Notes: generated by a model from the letters alone, not told the origin. DNA of 34,683 nt from Gemmatimonadota bacterium (GCA_029863645.1 JAOTVA010000023.1:1-34683), one strand, 5' to 3'. Counted from the first letter of the stretch, positions 7,602-16,746 are shown. Translations and numbers: made by a program.

Positions 7602-8113
7602 TCAGGCCTCGATCCGCCCCGCTCCTAGCCGTGACGTGTCTGTTGGTGGGGTGCGGCGGGAGCGGAGGTGCCAGGTCGAACGCCGCTGTGGCCGTCGAGT
7701 TCGTCTTCGATCGCCACGGAGGCTTATGCCCCAGCCCCGACGGCGGCGGCGATCTATGCCGACTGCGGGTCGTGGTTCGCGATGACGGTACGTGGGTCGC
7801 GGAGGGGACACCGCCGCCCGAGCCCATTGGGGGCGTGGTCCGCCCGGGTTCAGCGTCTGAGCTCGCGGCCATCGTCGACAGTGGGTGGGAGGCGCTGACG
7901 TCCCGGCCGTTCACCGGCACCTGTCCCGTCGCATACGATGGGTCCGAGGTAGCGTACACTGTGCGCCGAATCCCTCAGGGCGCGTCGGCTCCGTTCGCAG
8001 ACGCCGACATCCGAGAGGTGCGATCCTGTACCCACGACTTCGGCCATGCCGAAGCCGAGGCAGTCATCCGGCGCCTCGAAGCCCTCTGGCGAGAGCTCGC
8101 ACTGCCGAGCTGA
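7598..8113 (+). CDS. hypothetical lipoprotein
   Basis: 171 residues from GTG 7598, which overlaps the DUF2784 stop by 4 nt (GTGA). It opens with a lipoprotein signal and lipobox LVGC followed by Gly/Ser (MIRPRSAPLLAVTCLLVGCGG). The mature part has four further Cys (CPSPDGGGDLC, FTGTCPV, VRSCTHDF) that could make two disulfides, in line with periplasmic location. I do not recognise the domain. The last gene of the pcm unit; its stop lies 15 bp from the stop of the convergent diheme cytochrome gene. Confidence 0.7.
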   Translation: MIRPRSAPLLAVTCLLVGCGGSGGARSNAAVAVEFVFDRHGGLCPSPDGGGDLCRLRVVVRDDGTWVAEGTPPPEPIGGVVRPGSASELAAIVDSGWEALTSRPFTGTCPVAYDGSEVAYTVRRIPQGASAPFADADIREVRSCTHDFGHAEAEAVIRRLEALWRELALPS

Positions 8114-8128
8114 ATACGCCGACCGCAC

Positions 8129-9061
8129 CTACATCGTGCAGTCGCTACCGGTCCTCTCTCCACGGACCCACGCGGCCATCATCAGCCACTCGGGATCGTC
8201 TCGAGACTGCCATCGACGGACGCCGTTGTGCGTGTACGAGCCGCCGCCGTCGGGGTGGAGGGGCTTGAGAAGCCAGCGGCTCTGCACGGGGTTGCCCGCG
8301 AGGATGAGCCGCTGGATCGCCTCGAACCCGCGGCGGGCCTCCTGTTCGGTCCAGGCAGTGCCGTTGGCGGCCCGGGGGGCGAAGCCGGTGAATCCACCCG
8401 CGTGGCACTCCTGGCAGGACAGCTGGCCGTACTTCGGGTTCTGGTACATCCGCTGCACGCAGGTGCTGTAGAACTCGAAGTCCAGGGGCGGCTCCGGAGG
8501 CGGCGTGAACTGCGCCGCCGGCAGCATCTCGATCCACTCGAGAACGACCTGGTACTCGGGGTCGCTCGTCGACTCCCAGTAGTCACCGCCGGTGTGTCCG
8601 ACGCCGCCGGCCTGCGTGGCCAGCGGTTTCGTGAGGAGCCTGCTGCTCGTCGGATCCGACGCGTTCACGAGCTTCGTCACCACGTCGTAGTTGAGCGTGG
8701 ACTGCCCGGGCGTCCAACCCCAACCCTCGGGCGTCTCCGTCATGTCCTCGAGCGCGAAGCGAAGGCTCGTCTGCCACGTGTGACACATCACGCACGCGCC
8801 GTTGCCGTCCTGGTCGGGGTAGCCGCGCGGCCGCACGAACATCGGCTCGATGTTTCGGCGGTAGAAGTCGAAGTCGCGTGGCATCGCGTCCTCAAGCACC
8901 TCTGCCGCGACTGGAGCCGCGGGCGCTTCTGGCCCTGACGTAAGGCCCAACGCACCGAAGACGCCGACGGCGATAACCAAGGCGCAGCAAGCCATCAGGC
9001 TCTCCCGCCATGCTTCTTGCGAACTCCCGGCGGGATCCCTCCGAGTCGGTCGACTGTTCAT
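8129..9061 (-). CDS. diheme c-type cytochrome with internal duplication
   Basis: 310 residues. One N-terminal hydrophobic helix (ACCALVIAVGVFGALGL, roughly 24-40) serves as signal or anchor. Haem c motifs are CVMCH (90-94) and CQECH (216-220). The protein is two copies of a module of roughly 125 residues: each starts with a DF-[DE]-FY segment, runs to CxxCH, then has a KPL segment, a Gly-rich H-x-G patch, W-x-S and DPE. The His of GVGHTGGDYW and SYTHNGVRRW recur at the same place and may be the distal haem ligands (inference). ATG 9059-9061 shares one base with the stop of the beta-propeller gene (TGATG), so translation is coupled and the two proteins probably work together in periplasmic electron transfer. 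Confidence 0.85.
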   Translation of the reverse strand: MNSRPTRRDPAGSSQEAWRESLMACCALVIAVGVFGALGLTSGPEAPAAPVAAEVLEDAMPRDFDFYRRNIEPMFVRPRGYPDQDGNGACVMCHTWQTSLRFALEDMTETPEGWGWTPGQSTLNYDVVTKLVNASDPTSSRLLTKPLATQAGGVGHTGGDYWESTSDPEYQVVLEWIEMLPAAQFTPPPEPPLDFEFYSTCVQRMYQNPKYGQLSCQECHAGGFTGFAPRAANGTAWTEQEARRGFEAIQRLILAGNPVQSRWLLKPLHPDGGGSYTHNGVRRWQSRDDPEWLMMAAWVRGERTGSDCTM

Positions 9062-10164
9062 CAGCGGCTCGCGCTGCCGACGGGCTGTACCGGGAGAATC
9101 GCGACGTCGATGCGAGCCGGGCGTGCTCCGGTCCTCATCTTGGCGATGATCTCATGCGTCTGGAGATCGATGGCGATGGTGTGGTCCGAGCCGGAGACGG
9201 CCACGTACATGTAACGGCTGTCCGGCGTCGATGTCATCCAGTTCGCCGTCGGGCCGACTTCAATCGCTCCGATGTACTCCAAATCAGGAAGCGTCCAGCC
9301 GTAGATGCGGCTGTCGAGGCGGCTCGAGGCCCAGAACTGCGAGCGATTCGGGAGCACCTCCAGGCCGTGCATCGGCGCACCCTGGTTCCCGTCCGCGTTC
9401 CGCATCCAAGCCGGAAGAGCGGGCGGCCAAAGCATCGCAATCTTCTCGCGCGTGTCCCAGTCGATCACCCAAATCCCGTTGACGCCCGTGCCATGGGCCA
9501 GGAGCATGTCGACGGAGCCGTCGTCTCCTGCGACGAACGCCATGGGCCGTACGGTGTGGGCCTCCCCCGCGTCATCGCGCAGCGTAATCGAGTCCACGAC
9601 CCGGTCGATGGTCGGATCGATGATCTCGATGGACCCTTCTGCCCGGGCGTTCAGCCCCGCCACGACCCAGTTGCCGTCCGGGCTCACATACACGTTGTGG
9701 ATGCCGGTGCTGACTTCGATGCTCGTGATCTTCTCATGTGTGTCGAGATCGAACACGTCGACATACGGTGCGGCCGCGATTCCGACGTAGATCTTCCGAT
9801 GCAGCTTGTTGATCGCCGCCTTGTTCGGCCTCGCCGTGAGATGCATCTGATCCACGAGCTCGTAGGTCCGTGCATCGAACACGTCGACGGTGTTGGTGTT
9901 CTCGCTGGTGCAATAGATGTAGAGCCCGTCCGGATGAGCGAAGAGGTTGTGGGGGCGCGGGCACCCCTCGATGACGCCGATAACCTCGTTGCGCATCGGG
10001 TCGATGATGTGCTGGACATCCCCGGCGTTGTTGCTCTGAAGAATCCGGATGTCGACTCCGTCATAGGAGTCGAGCCGGGTCACATGCTGAGCATCGAGAG
10101 GTGCTCCGAAGAGCGAAATCCCTAGAAGCAACAAGAAGAATCGGGTCGTCGGCCTGGCGCTCAT
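9061..10164 (-). CDS. secreted YVTN-type beta-propeller protein
   Basis: 367 residues from ATG 10164, chosen over 10194 because a GCGAGG site precedes it and the product starts at a clean signal peptide (RFFLLLLGISLFGAPLDAQ). The rest is seven or so repeated blades of the type x-V-D-V-F-D-x-x-T-x-E with SPDG turns (VYVSPDGNWVVAG, TSTPDSRYMYVAVSG), typical of YVTN/cytochrome cd1-like propellers. Such propellers bind partners or cofactors; no haem or catalytic residue set is visible, so it is not a nitrite reductase. It is coupled to the diheme cytochrome that follows and may scaffold it. Divergent from the DUF4156-like gene across 191 bp. Confidence 0.82.
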   Translation of the reverse strand: MSARPTTRFFLLLLGISLFGAPLDAQHVTRLDSYDGVDIRILQSNNAGDVQHIIDPMRNEVIGVIEGCPRPHNLFAHPDGLYIYCTSENTNTVDVFDARTYELVDQMHLTARPNKAAINKLHRKIYVGIAAAPYVDVFDLDTHEKITSIEVSTGIHNVYVSPDGNWVVAGLNARAEGSIEIIDPTIDRVVDSITLRDDAGEAHTVRPMAFVAGDDGSVDMLLAHGTGVNGIWVIDWDTREKIAMLWPPALPAWMRNADGNQGAPMHGLEVLPNRSQFWASSRLDSRIYGWTLPDLEYIGAIEVGPTANWMTSTPDSRYMYVAVSGSDHTIAIDLQTHEIIAKMRTGARPARIDVAILPVQPVGSASR

Positions 10165-10355
10165 GGACGTCCTCGCTGGCTGTGAAGCGTGCACGTCCCT
10201 AAGTGATTGCCCCTCGGTTCGTCGCGCAAGCAGCGGACAGGGGTGGCCGGCTGGGGTCGAGCGGGATCGATCCTCTTGGATTCCGTAGCGTTCGACCGCG
10301 GCAGAGCCCTAGATTCTGTGCCCGGTCAAATGCGCGCGGCGAAAAGGAGGGTCAG

Positions 10356-10670
10356 GTGCGGAGAGCGATCAGCCACACACTTTGGGCCGCAGCGTCGGTC
10401 GCGCTGGTCGGCTGCGCGAGTGCCCCGGCGGCCGCCACTGCAGACACCGCGCTCACGCGTACAGGCGAGGCCGTGCAGGTGACGCAGAATGCGGCAGCCG
10501 CTCGGGACTGCGAGTACGTGGCCGAGCTGCCGACCCGGAGTGCCCCCAGTGACGACTCGTTGCGGGCACTGCGCAACGAAGCCGGCGACCTGGGTGCGAA
10601 TCTCGTGCTCCTCGTGATGGAGTCGCGGACGACGATCTCGCGGGCCGAGGGGTATTTGTGCGCTGATTAG
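10356..10670 (+). CDS. small DUF4156-like lipoprotein
   Basis: 104 residues from GTG 10356, fixed by AGGAGG at 10345-10350. Lipoprotein signal ends in LVGC (Cys20). The mature part has the order seen in DUF4156 proteins: VQVTQN, a CEYVAEL segment, LRNEAGDLGANLVLL, and a late EGYLC. The two conserved Cys (in RDCEY and GYLCAD) probably form a disulfide. No function is known for the family. The longer frame to 10203 has no ribosome site. Convergent with the efflux operon, 38 bp away. Confidence 0.65.
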   Translation: MRRAISHTLWAAASVALVGCASAPAAATADTALTRTGEAVQVTQNAAAARDCEYVAELPTRSAPSDDSLRALRNEAGDLGANLVLLVMESRTTISRAEGYLCAD

Positions 10671-10708
10671 GGGGGCACACCTACGTGAGGGCCCACTCCC
10701 CGAAGCTG

Positions 10709-10903
10709 TCAGTCCTTCCGAACCAGTCCGGTCTTGTCGAGGATCGTCTCCATGAGGCACCAGCGCGTGACGCTCGACTGGAGCAAGTTCAGGCCCACGA
10801 ACACGGTGAACAACAGCCACCAAGGGCTCACGAACCAGCCCAAGGCCAGAGAGATCAGCACGAGTGAGCCAGCGATCCCGCGGATTGCGTAGTGCATTCT
10901 CAT
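10709..10903 (-). CDS. DUF2892 (YgaP-like) two-helix membrane protein
   Basis: 64 residues. Two membrane helices flank a short turn (IAGSLVLISLALGWF and WWLLFTVFVGLNLLQSS), followed by TRWCLMETILDKTGL. The GLNLLQSS-x-T-x-x-C-x-x-E pattern is the signature of the DUF2892 domain, which in YgaP is fused to a rhodanese and elsewhere stands alone beside sulfur or metal stress genes. GGAGG lies 8 nt before ATG 10903, and the ATG overlaps the stop of the PII-like gene (ATGA). Last gene of the efflux operon. Its Cys could take part in thiol chemistry; role inferred only from context. Confidence 0.8.
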   Translation of the reverse strand: MRMHYAIRGIAGSLVLISLALGWFVSPWWLLFTVFVGLNLLQSSVTRWCLMETILDKTGLVRKD

Positions 10904-11196
10904 ATCAGTTCCTCCGCTCCCACGGAGTAGAGTTTCAGGCCCTCCTCGGTGCCGCGCGCGTCGCGCAGCGCCTCGAGGCGGACGGCGAGGTCGGCCGCGC
11001 ATGCGTCGGACATGGCGGCCATGAAGCAGGTGCTCGATCCGGGGAACGCCCGGGTGCCGAGCTTCCGGCCAGTGGCGCCCTTTCCCAGGACCCCCTGGAC
11101 CTCGGAGTAGCCCAGTGGATCACAGGCCTCGAGGATCTGGCGGACGTCGTCGGCGTGCGACGCGTCGACGAAGATCACCATCATGCGATGGTTCAT
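10900..11196 (-). CDS. PG0541-type PII-like transporter-associated protein
   Basis: 98 residues from ATG 11196, overlapping the RND stop by 4 nt. The sequence (MMVIFVDASHADDVRQILEA, then GYSEVQGVLGKG, and FMAAMSDACAADLAVRLEALR) has the beta-alpha-beta, beta-alpha-beta spacing of PII-like small ferredoxin-fold proteins. Location directly after an RND pump gene matches the PG0541 transporter-associated family, named from the Porphyromonas efflux cluster. Such proteins may bind a ligand or metal and modulate the pump; here no nucleotide-binding T-loop like GlnB is visible. Function inferred from context and fold only. Confidence 0.65.
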   Translation of the reverse strand: MNHRMMVIFVDASHADDVRQILEACDPLGYSEVQGVLGKGATGRKLGTRAFPGSSTCFMAAMSDACAADLAVRLEALRDARGTEEGLKLYSVGAEELI

Positions 11197-14100
11197 CGGT
11201 TCATCTCGTAGAACAAGAGTGGAACGGCCACGAGGGTCAGGGCGGTCGAGACGATGGCGCCGCTGATCATCGCCATGCCGAGGCCCTGGAAGATTGGGTC
11301 GGTCACCATGACCGCCCCGCCGATCACCACTGCGGCGGCGGTGAGGATGATGGGACGCGCTCGGATGAGCCCGGACGTGACCACGGCGTCGTGCAGCGAC
11401 TTTCCCCTCTCGAGGCCGAGGATGATGAAGTCCACCAGCAGGATCGAGTTCCGAACGATGATTCCTGCGAGCGCGATCATGCCGATCATGGAGGTGGCCG
11501 TGAAGAAGGCGCCGGTGGCAGCGTGTGCCGGCAGGATCCCGATGAGCGTGAGCGGAATCGGCGCCATGATCACCAGCGGTACCGTGAATGACTGGAACCA
11601 CGCCACCACCAGCACATAGATCAGCAGCAACACTGCAGCGAACGCGATCCCCAGGTCGCGAAACACGTCGCGCGTGATGTCCCACTCGCCGTCCCAGACC
11701 ACTGAGGTCTCCTCGGTCAACGTAGGTGCGCCGCCCCAACTCACGTCCGCCTCGGGGAGCGCGGCCGCCAACGGGTCCCCCATCTCGAGCATCGCGTAAG
11801 CGGGACTCTCCAGCCGGCCCGCCACATCTCCGGTCACGTAGACCACGGGCTTCAGGTTCTTTCGGAAGATGGGTGTCGGTGCTGCGACGCTATCGAAGGT
11901 CGCGAGCGTGCCGAGGCGGCGGGCCCCCACGCCGGTGCTCAACGGGACCGATGCCAGGTCTCCCACGCTTCCGGTCAGCGAGTCGGGTAGCGCGACGCGA
12001 ATCGCCACTGGCTCCGCCGCGCGCGGATCGTGGAGGAGCCCGGCCATCGCCCCACCCATCGAGGCCGCGATGGTCCGCGACACGTCGGCGGTGCTGGTGC
12101 CGGCGCGCACGGTCTCGCTCTGACGCACCGTGGCCCGAAGCTCCGCGTGCGGCGCGGCGACCGACCAATCCACGTCGACGACCCCATCGGTCGCCGCGAA
12201 GACCTCGCGAACCCGTCGGGCCGCGTCGATCTGGACTTCGTACGTGGGTCCGTACACCTCGGCCACCAGGGTCGACTGGACCGGGGGACCGGGCGGGATC
12301 TCGGCGACCTTGACCGACGCCCCGTACGCGCGTGCCAGAGAGTCGACCACGGGCCGGACGCGCAGCGCCACTGCGTGGCTCTGGTCGGCACGCTCGTCCT
12401 TGGGCAGGAGGTTGACCTGCACGTCCGCGACCGTCGGACCGCGCCGCAGGAAGTAGTGACGAACGAGGCCGTTGAAGTTGAAGGGAGCTGCGGTGCCGGC
12501 GTAGACCTGGATGTCTTGGACGGCTTCGTCCCGCGCGACGGCCACCGCCAGCGTATGCGCTACCTCGGCAGTGCGCTCGAGCGACGTGCCTTCAGGCATG
12601 TCCACGATCAGCTGGAACTCACTCTTGTTGTCGAACGGCAGCATCTTCACGGTGACCCATTGGAGCGGGACCATCGCCATGGCCACCAAGAGAAGGGCCA
12701 CCATGGCGCCGTAGGCCCACACCCGCCGCGAGCCGCGCGCCAGAAGCCCTCCCACGAGCCGGCGGTAGGCGCGGGCAATGCGCCCATCGGGCACGGCCTC
12801 GTCGTCCAGATGCTCCCCGGCCGGATCCTCGCCTTCGTGCGACGCCGCAGGCGCGTGACCCTTCACGAGCCGCACGGCCACATATGGCGTCACGATGAAC
12901 GCCACGGCGAGCGAGAAGAGCATCGCGACGGACGCGCCCACGGGGATCGGCCGCATGTAGGGGCCCATCAGCCCCGAGACGAAGGCCATCGGCAGGATTG
13001 CCGCGATCACCGTGAACGTGGCGAGAATCGTCGGGTTGCCGACTTCGTCCACCGCCATGACCGCCGCGTCGTCGGGGCTCCTCCGCCCCATGGCGAGGTG
13101 TCGCGCGATGTTTTCGACGACGACGATCGCGTCATCCACCAGGATGCCGATCGAGAAGACGAGCGCGAAGAGCGTGATCCGGTTTAGCGTGTACCCATAG
13201 AGCCGGTAGACGAGCAGCGTCAGGGCGAGAGTGACGGGCACCGCGACGAGGACCACCACGGCCTCCCTCCATCCGAGTGTCAGCCACACCAGCAGAACCA
13301 CGCCCAGCGTCGCGATCAGGATGTGGTACAACAGCTCTCCGGACTTCTCGGTAGCGGTCTCGCCGTAATCCCGGGTGACTGTGATCCGCACGTCTTCCGT
13401 GACGACTCGGCCACGCAGCTCCTCCACTCGCTCGATCACGTTGTGCGCGATCGTGGCAGCGTTCTTTCCCTCCCGCTTGGCGATGGCGATCGTGACTGCC
13501 GCCTCGAAGGCCAGCCCGTCGCCGCCTGCTGGAAGGAACGAGACGTACTGGTCAGGGTCGGCGGGTCCATCGGCGATCGTCGCCACGTCCCGCAGCAGAA
13601 TGGGACGGTCGTCGACGACGCCCACCACGACGTTCCGAACTTGCTCCTCGTCCTGAAGCAGGTGTCCGACGCGCACGGGAATCGAGCGGTTGCCGCTCAG
13701 CAGCGCACCGGCCGGCAGCTCGCTGTTCGCCGCTTCGAGCACATGGATCACGGCGCCAGCGGACAGGCCCCGGGCTGCGAGCGCCTGAGGATCCAGCGTG
13801 ACTCGCACCTCGCGGGGTGCTCCACCGATCACCCACGTTTCGGCTACGTCGTCGATGCGTTTCAGCTCCGCCGCGAGCTCCGCGGCCTGCTGACGCAGCG
13901 AGAAGCCATCGCCGACCCCGCCGCCGCCCGAAAGGGTGATCGTGAGGATCGGGACCTCGTTGATCCCGTGGAGCGTCACCATCGGTGGCGTCGCTCCGGC
14001 AGGCACCCGATCAGCGTTGGCGAGCAGCTTCCCGTAGAGCCGCGTCAACGCGATCTCCGGCTCTGTCCCGACCTCGTACCTGGCCGTGATCATGGCCCCA

Positions 14101-14375
14101 TCAGACTGAGCCATGCTGTAGACGTACTCGACGCCGGGAATCTCCCAGATCGCCCGCTCGAGGGGTTCGACGACGCGTCGGTCGACCTCTGCCGGGCTCG
14201 CGCCCGGGAGCCCGACCATCACGTCGATCATCGGCACGCGGATCTGCGGCTCTTCCTCGCGGGGGGTCGTGAGGAGGCCGCCCAAGCCCGCAGCCACCGA
14301 CGCCCCTACGAGGAGCGGCGTGAGCTTCGAGTTGAGGAACCGCTGCGCGATCGCGCCAGAGAAGCCGGTCTTCAC
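11193..14375 (-). CDS. RND efflux pump, inner-membrane permease (AcrB-like)
   Basis: 1060 residues from GTG 14375, whose GTGA overlaps the adaptor stop; a longer frame to 14480 would overlap the adaptor by over 100 bp. The layout is that of all RND permeases: first helix near residues 18-36, a large periplasmic loop, helices 2-6, a second loop and helices 8-12. The proton-relay pair in helix 4 is present (GILVDDAIVVVEN, about residue 412), matching the DD of the drug/hydrophobe exporters rather than the motif of Cus/Czc metal pumps. It exports substrates from periplasm or membrane through the TolC channel using proton influx. Substrate unknown. Fourth gene of the operon. Confidence 0.95.
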   Translation of the reverse strand: MKTGFSGAIAQRFLNSKLTPLLVGASVAAGLGGLLTTPREEEPQIRVPMIDVMVGLPGASPAEVDRRVVEPLERAIWEIPGVEYVYSMAQSDGAMITARYEVGTEPEIALTRLYGKLLANADRVPAGATPPMVTLHGINEVPILTITLSGGGGVGDGFSLRQQAAELAAELKRIDDVAETWVIGGAPREVRVTLDPQALAARGLSAGAVIHVLEAANSELPAGALLSGNRSIPVRVGHLLQDEEQVRNVVVGVVDDRPILLRDVATIADGPADPDQYVSFLPAGGDGLAFEAAVTIAIAKREGKNAATIAHNVIERVEELRGRVVTEDVRITVTRDYGETATEKSGELLYHILIATLGVVLLVWLTLGWREAVVVLVAVPVTLALTLLVYRLYGYTLNRITLFALVFSIGILVDDAIVVVENIARHLAMGRRSPDDAAVMAVDEVGNPTILATFTVIAAILPMAFVSGLMGPYMRPIPVGASVAMLFSLAVAFIVTPYVAVRLVKGHAPAASHEGEDPAGEHLDDEAVPDGRIARAYRRLVGGLLARGSRRVWAYGAMVALLLVAMAMVPLQWVTVKMLPFDNKSEFQLIVDMPEGTSLERTAEVAHTLAVAVARDEAVQDIQVYAGTAAPFNFNGLVRHYFLRRGPTVADVQVNLLPKDERADQSHAVALRVRPVVDSLARAYGASVKVAEIPPGPPVQSTLVAEVYGPTYEVQIDAARRVREVFAATDGVVDVDWSVAAPHAELRATVRQSETVRAGTSTADVSRTIAASMGGAMAGLLHDPRAAEPVAIRVALPDSLTGSVGDLASVPLSTGVGARRLGTLATFDSVAAPTPIFRKNLKPVVYVTGDVAGRLESPAYAMLEMGDPLAAALPEADVSWGGAPTLTEETSVVWDGEWDITRDVFRDLGIAFAAVLLLIYVLVVAWFQSFTVPLVIMAPIPLTLIGILPAHAATGAFFTATSMIGMIALAGIIVRNSILLVDFIILGLERGKSLHDAVVTSGLIRARPIILTAAAVVIGGAVMVTDPIFQGLGMAMISGAIVSTALTLVAVPLLFYEMNR

Positions 14376-15397
14376 GGGACGATCTGCTCCCCTGGCTCGA
14401 GGCCGCTCAGGACCTCGACCCGAGCTTCCCCGGTGCCCCCGGTTCCGGCCGTCTCCAGCCGCCGGCCCAGCCGGATCCAACGGAGCATCTCACCCCCTTC
14501 GGTCATCACGCGGACGCCGGTCAGCTGTCCGCGCCGCACGACGGCGGACTCCGGAATCGCGACTCCTTCGCGGACCCCGGCGGGGACCAGGACCGTGACC
14601 GCAACGCCTGTTAGCCAGGTGGCCGGTAGGTCGGCCCGGACCTCGACCGTGCGCGTGCGGGGATCGGCGCCCGTCGCGATCGCCCTCACCACTGCAGTGG
14701 CATGTCCCGCCGCGTCGCTCTGGACGACCAGCTCCATACCCGGAGCGAGTCCCATGGCGACGGCGGGCGGGACCCCGAGCACGACCTCGCGGGGCCCGTT
14801 CGCCGCGATGCCGACGAGGGCCATGCCCGGTGACGCGAGATCGCCTACGCCGGCCTCACGGCTCACTACGGTGCCGGCGAAGGGGGCGCGAAGCGACGCG
14901 TATGCTGCAGCCGCGGAAACCTCCGCTGCTGCGGCCTCCGCGAGTGCCACCTGCGACTCCGCCTCGACGAGCCCCAGGCGCGCCTGGTCGCGCTGCACCA
15001 GCGGGACGGCGTCCTGGATATAGAGCGTGTCCATGCGGGCCATCTGTCGGGCCGCCTCGTCCCGCCTCGCTTTGGCCAACTGCAGGGCCGCCTCGGCGCG
15101 GGTGCGGTTCGCAGCGATGTCATCGGTTCCGAGCCGGACCAGGACCTGCCCGGCCGACACCCGGTCACCGACTTCCACATTGACGGAGGTGATGCGGGCC
15201 ATCAGTCGGGTGGAGACCACGGCCTGCTGCCGTGCCACAACCGTACCATCGACGGGCAGAACCGACGCGAGCGGCTCCGACTCCACCGTCAGCGTCTCAC
15301 CGCTCGGCGCCGCTAGGGCCGATGGTCGGCTCTGCTCGGAGTCTCCGCACGCGGCGAGCGTGGTCGCGAGCAGCAGCGAGGGCATCCATGCGTTCAT
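14372..15397 (-). CDS. RND periplasmic adaptor (membrane fusion protein), lipoprotein
   Basis: 341 residues from ATG 15397, overlapping the TolC gene stop by 4 nt. Lipoprotein signal with lipobox LAAC (Cys17). Then the biotinyl-lipoyl halves (VDGTVVARQQAVVSTRLMA and LRAPFAGTVVSREAGVGD) flanking an alpha-helical hairpin rich in Ala, Glu and Arg (residues about 90-160), a beta-barrel domain and a membrane-proximal domain ending in SGLEPGEQIV. It bridges the RND permease and the outer-membrane channel in the periplasm. Confidence 0.93.
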   Translation of the reverse strand: MNAWMPSLLLATTLAACGDSEQSRPSALAAPSGETLTVESEPLASVLPVDGTVVARQQAVVSTRLMARITSVNVEVGDRVSAGQVLVRLGTDDIAANRTRAEAALQLAKARRDEAARQMARMDTLYIQDAVPLVQRDQARLGLVEAESQVALAEAAAAEVSAAAAYASLRAPFAGTVVSREAGVGDLASPGMALVGIAANGPREVVLGVPPAVAMGLAPGMELVVQSDAAGHATAVVRAIATGADPRTRTVEVRADLPATWLTGVAVTVLVPAGVREGVAIPESAVVRRGQLTGVRVMTEGGEMLRWIRLGRRLETAGTGGTGEARVEVLSGLEPGEQIVP

Positions 15398-16713
15398 CGG
15401 TCGTAAACTCCAAAGGCGAAGTCGAGCGCGGCGTGCGCCACGGCGTGGTCGCGTTGCGCAGACATGAGCGAGAGGCGGGCGGCCGTCGTGGCAGCCTGTA
15501 CGTCGAGGGCCTCCGAGATCGGTGAGGTCCCGGTGCGGTAGCGGAGTTGGGCCTGATCGAGCGCGGCCAGGGCCTCCTCCCATGCTGAGGCGGCGACGGT
15601 GACCCGCTCGCCCGCGGCGGTCAGCATGCGCCGGGCCTGCAGCACCTCGAGACCGGCCGTGCGCTCAGCATCGTCCAGGCGCGCGACGGCTTCATCGCGC
15701 TCGGCCTGCGCTTTGCGCACGGACCCCACCCCCGACAGCGCCGGGAACGGGTTCCAACTGAGACCGATCCCGATCGTCCAGTCTCCGCTGCCGTTGCCCC
15801 ATGGGCTGGACTGGCCGTAGCGCGCGACGGAGCCGAAGGCCGCGATGCTCGGCATATTGCCCGCCCAGGCGCTGCGTACCCCGAGTGAGGTGGCCTCCAT
15901 TCCCAAGCGTTGAGCCTGGAGATCGGCCCGCTCGGACACATCGCACGCCTCGGCGTCGTCGTCGCAAACCGAACCGGGTAGCGCGGTCAAAGAGTCGGTG
16001 AGCAAGACGGCGGCGTCCTCGGGCAGGGCGAGCATCGCGCGTAGCGCTGAGCGCGCGTTGTCCGCCATCGCTGCCGCGGCCAGCAAGCGCACCTCGATCT
16101 CGGCGGCCGCGAGCCGTGCGAGCCGAGCGTCCAGGCCGGTCACCAGCCCTTGCTCGCGCATGGCCTCGGCCTGGGTGGCGTGCGCATTCATGGCCACGAG
16201 TGCCTGGTCGAGCGCCTCGAGCGATGCGGCGGCGAGTTGCGTGTCCCAGTAGGCCTGGGTCACTAAGAACTCCGTGGCTCCCGCGGCCCGGTCCGCAGCC
16301 AAATTGCCAGCGGCCGCTCCTTTGCGCGCCGCGGCGTAGCCGAAGAGCCCCTCGGGGACCAGCAACGGTACCTCCATCGTGGCGCTCGCTGCATAGCCAC
16401 TATAGGCCGAAGGCCGATTCAAGGCGTCGAGGGCCAAATCCTGCGCGGCGAAGTTCTCCTGTCGCAGCTTGAGGCCGAACACCGCCACAGGATCCGTGGT
16501 CCGCATGCCCGAGACCCCCAGCTGGAGGTTGGGCAGGAACGCTCGGCTCGCCTCGAGTGGCGCCTGGGCACGGGCCCGGGCCGCCGCGCGATGAGCCAAC
16601 AGCGCCGGATTGTCGTCCCGAGCCCGCCGCACTGCGTCGTCCAACGAAAGGTGGACGGTATCGTGTTGCGGCAGGACCGCGAGCCCTACCGAAAGGGCGA
16701 TCTCTGCGATCAT
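15394..16713 (-). CDS. TolC-family outer-membrane efflux channel
   Basis: 439 residues. Two tandem TolC/OEP repeats: the first begins LSLDDAVRRARDDNPALLAHRA, the second after residue 260 (RADLQAQRLGMEA). Long amphipathic helices rich in Ala/Arg/Leu build the periplasmic tunnel, and Gly/Tyr-rich strands (SGYAASATMEVPL, WTIGIGLSWNPF) build the barrel. The signal peptide is short (MIAEIALSVGLAVLP), but an in-frame stop just upstream leaves no better ATG or GTG. Oddity: CDDDAEAC (250-257) between the repeats is an acidic Cys pair, possibly a disulfide or metal-binding loop. Weak ribosome site; 33 bp after arsR. Confidence 0.92.
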   Translation of the reverse strand: MIAEIALSVGLAVLPQHDTVHLSLDDAVRRARDDNPALLAHRAAARARAQAPLEASRAFLPNLQLGVSGMRTTDPVAVFGLKLRQENFAAQDLALDALNRPSAYSGYAASATMEVPLLVPEGLFGYAAARKGAAAGNLAADRAAGATEFLVTQAYWDTQLAAASLEALDQALVAMNAHATQAEAMREQGLVTGLDARLARLAAAEIEVRLLAAAAMADNARSALRAMLALPEDAAVLLTDSLTALPGSVCDDDAEACDVSERADLQAQRLGMEATSLGVRSAWAGNMPSIAAFGSVARYGQSSPWGNGSGDWTIGIGLSWNPFPALSGVGSVRKAQAERDEAVARLDDAERTAGLEVLQARRMLTAAGERVTVAASAWEEALAALDQAQLRYRTGTSPISEALDVQAATTAARLSLMSAQRDHAVAHAALDFAFGVYDR

Positions 16714-16746
16714 TTCTTTATCGGCTCTCAGTCAGCGTGGGGGGCA

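Noticed and set aside
12030-13187. 385-codon plus-strand frame, His/Arg-rich
   Set aside because: Antisense to the RND permease, composition follows codon shadowing.
11193-14375. Heavy-metal (CusA/CzcA) assignment of the RND pump
   Set aside because: The helix-4 motif is the VDDA type of drug/hydrophobe exporters, despite the ArsR regulator.
13323-15023. 566-codon open frame on the plus strand opposite the RND and adaptor genes
   Set aside because: It is antisense to two clear genes, has Arg/Ser/Pro-rich nonsense composition and no ribosome site; long shadow frames are expected at this GC content.
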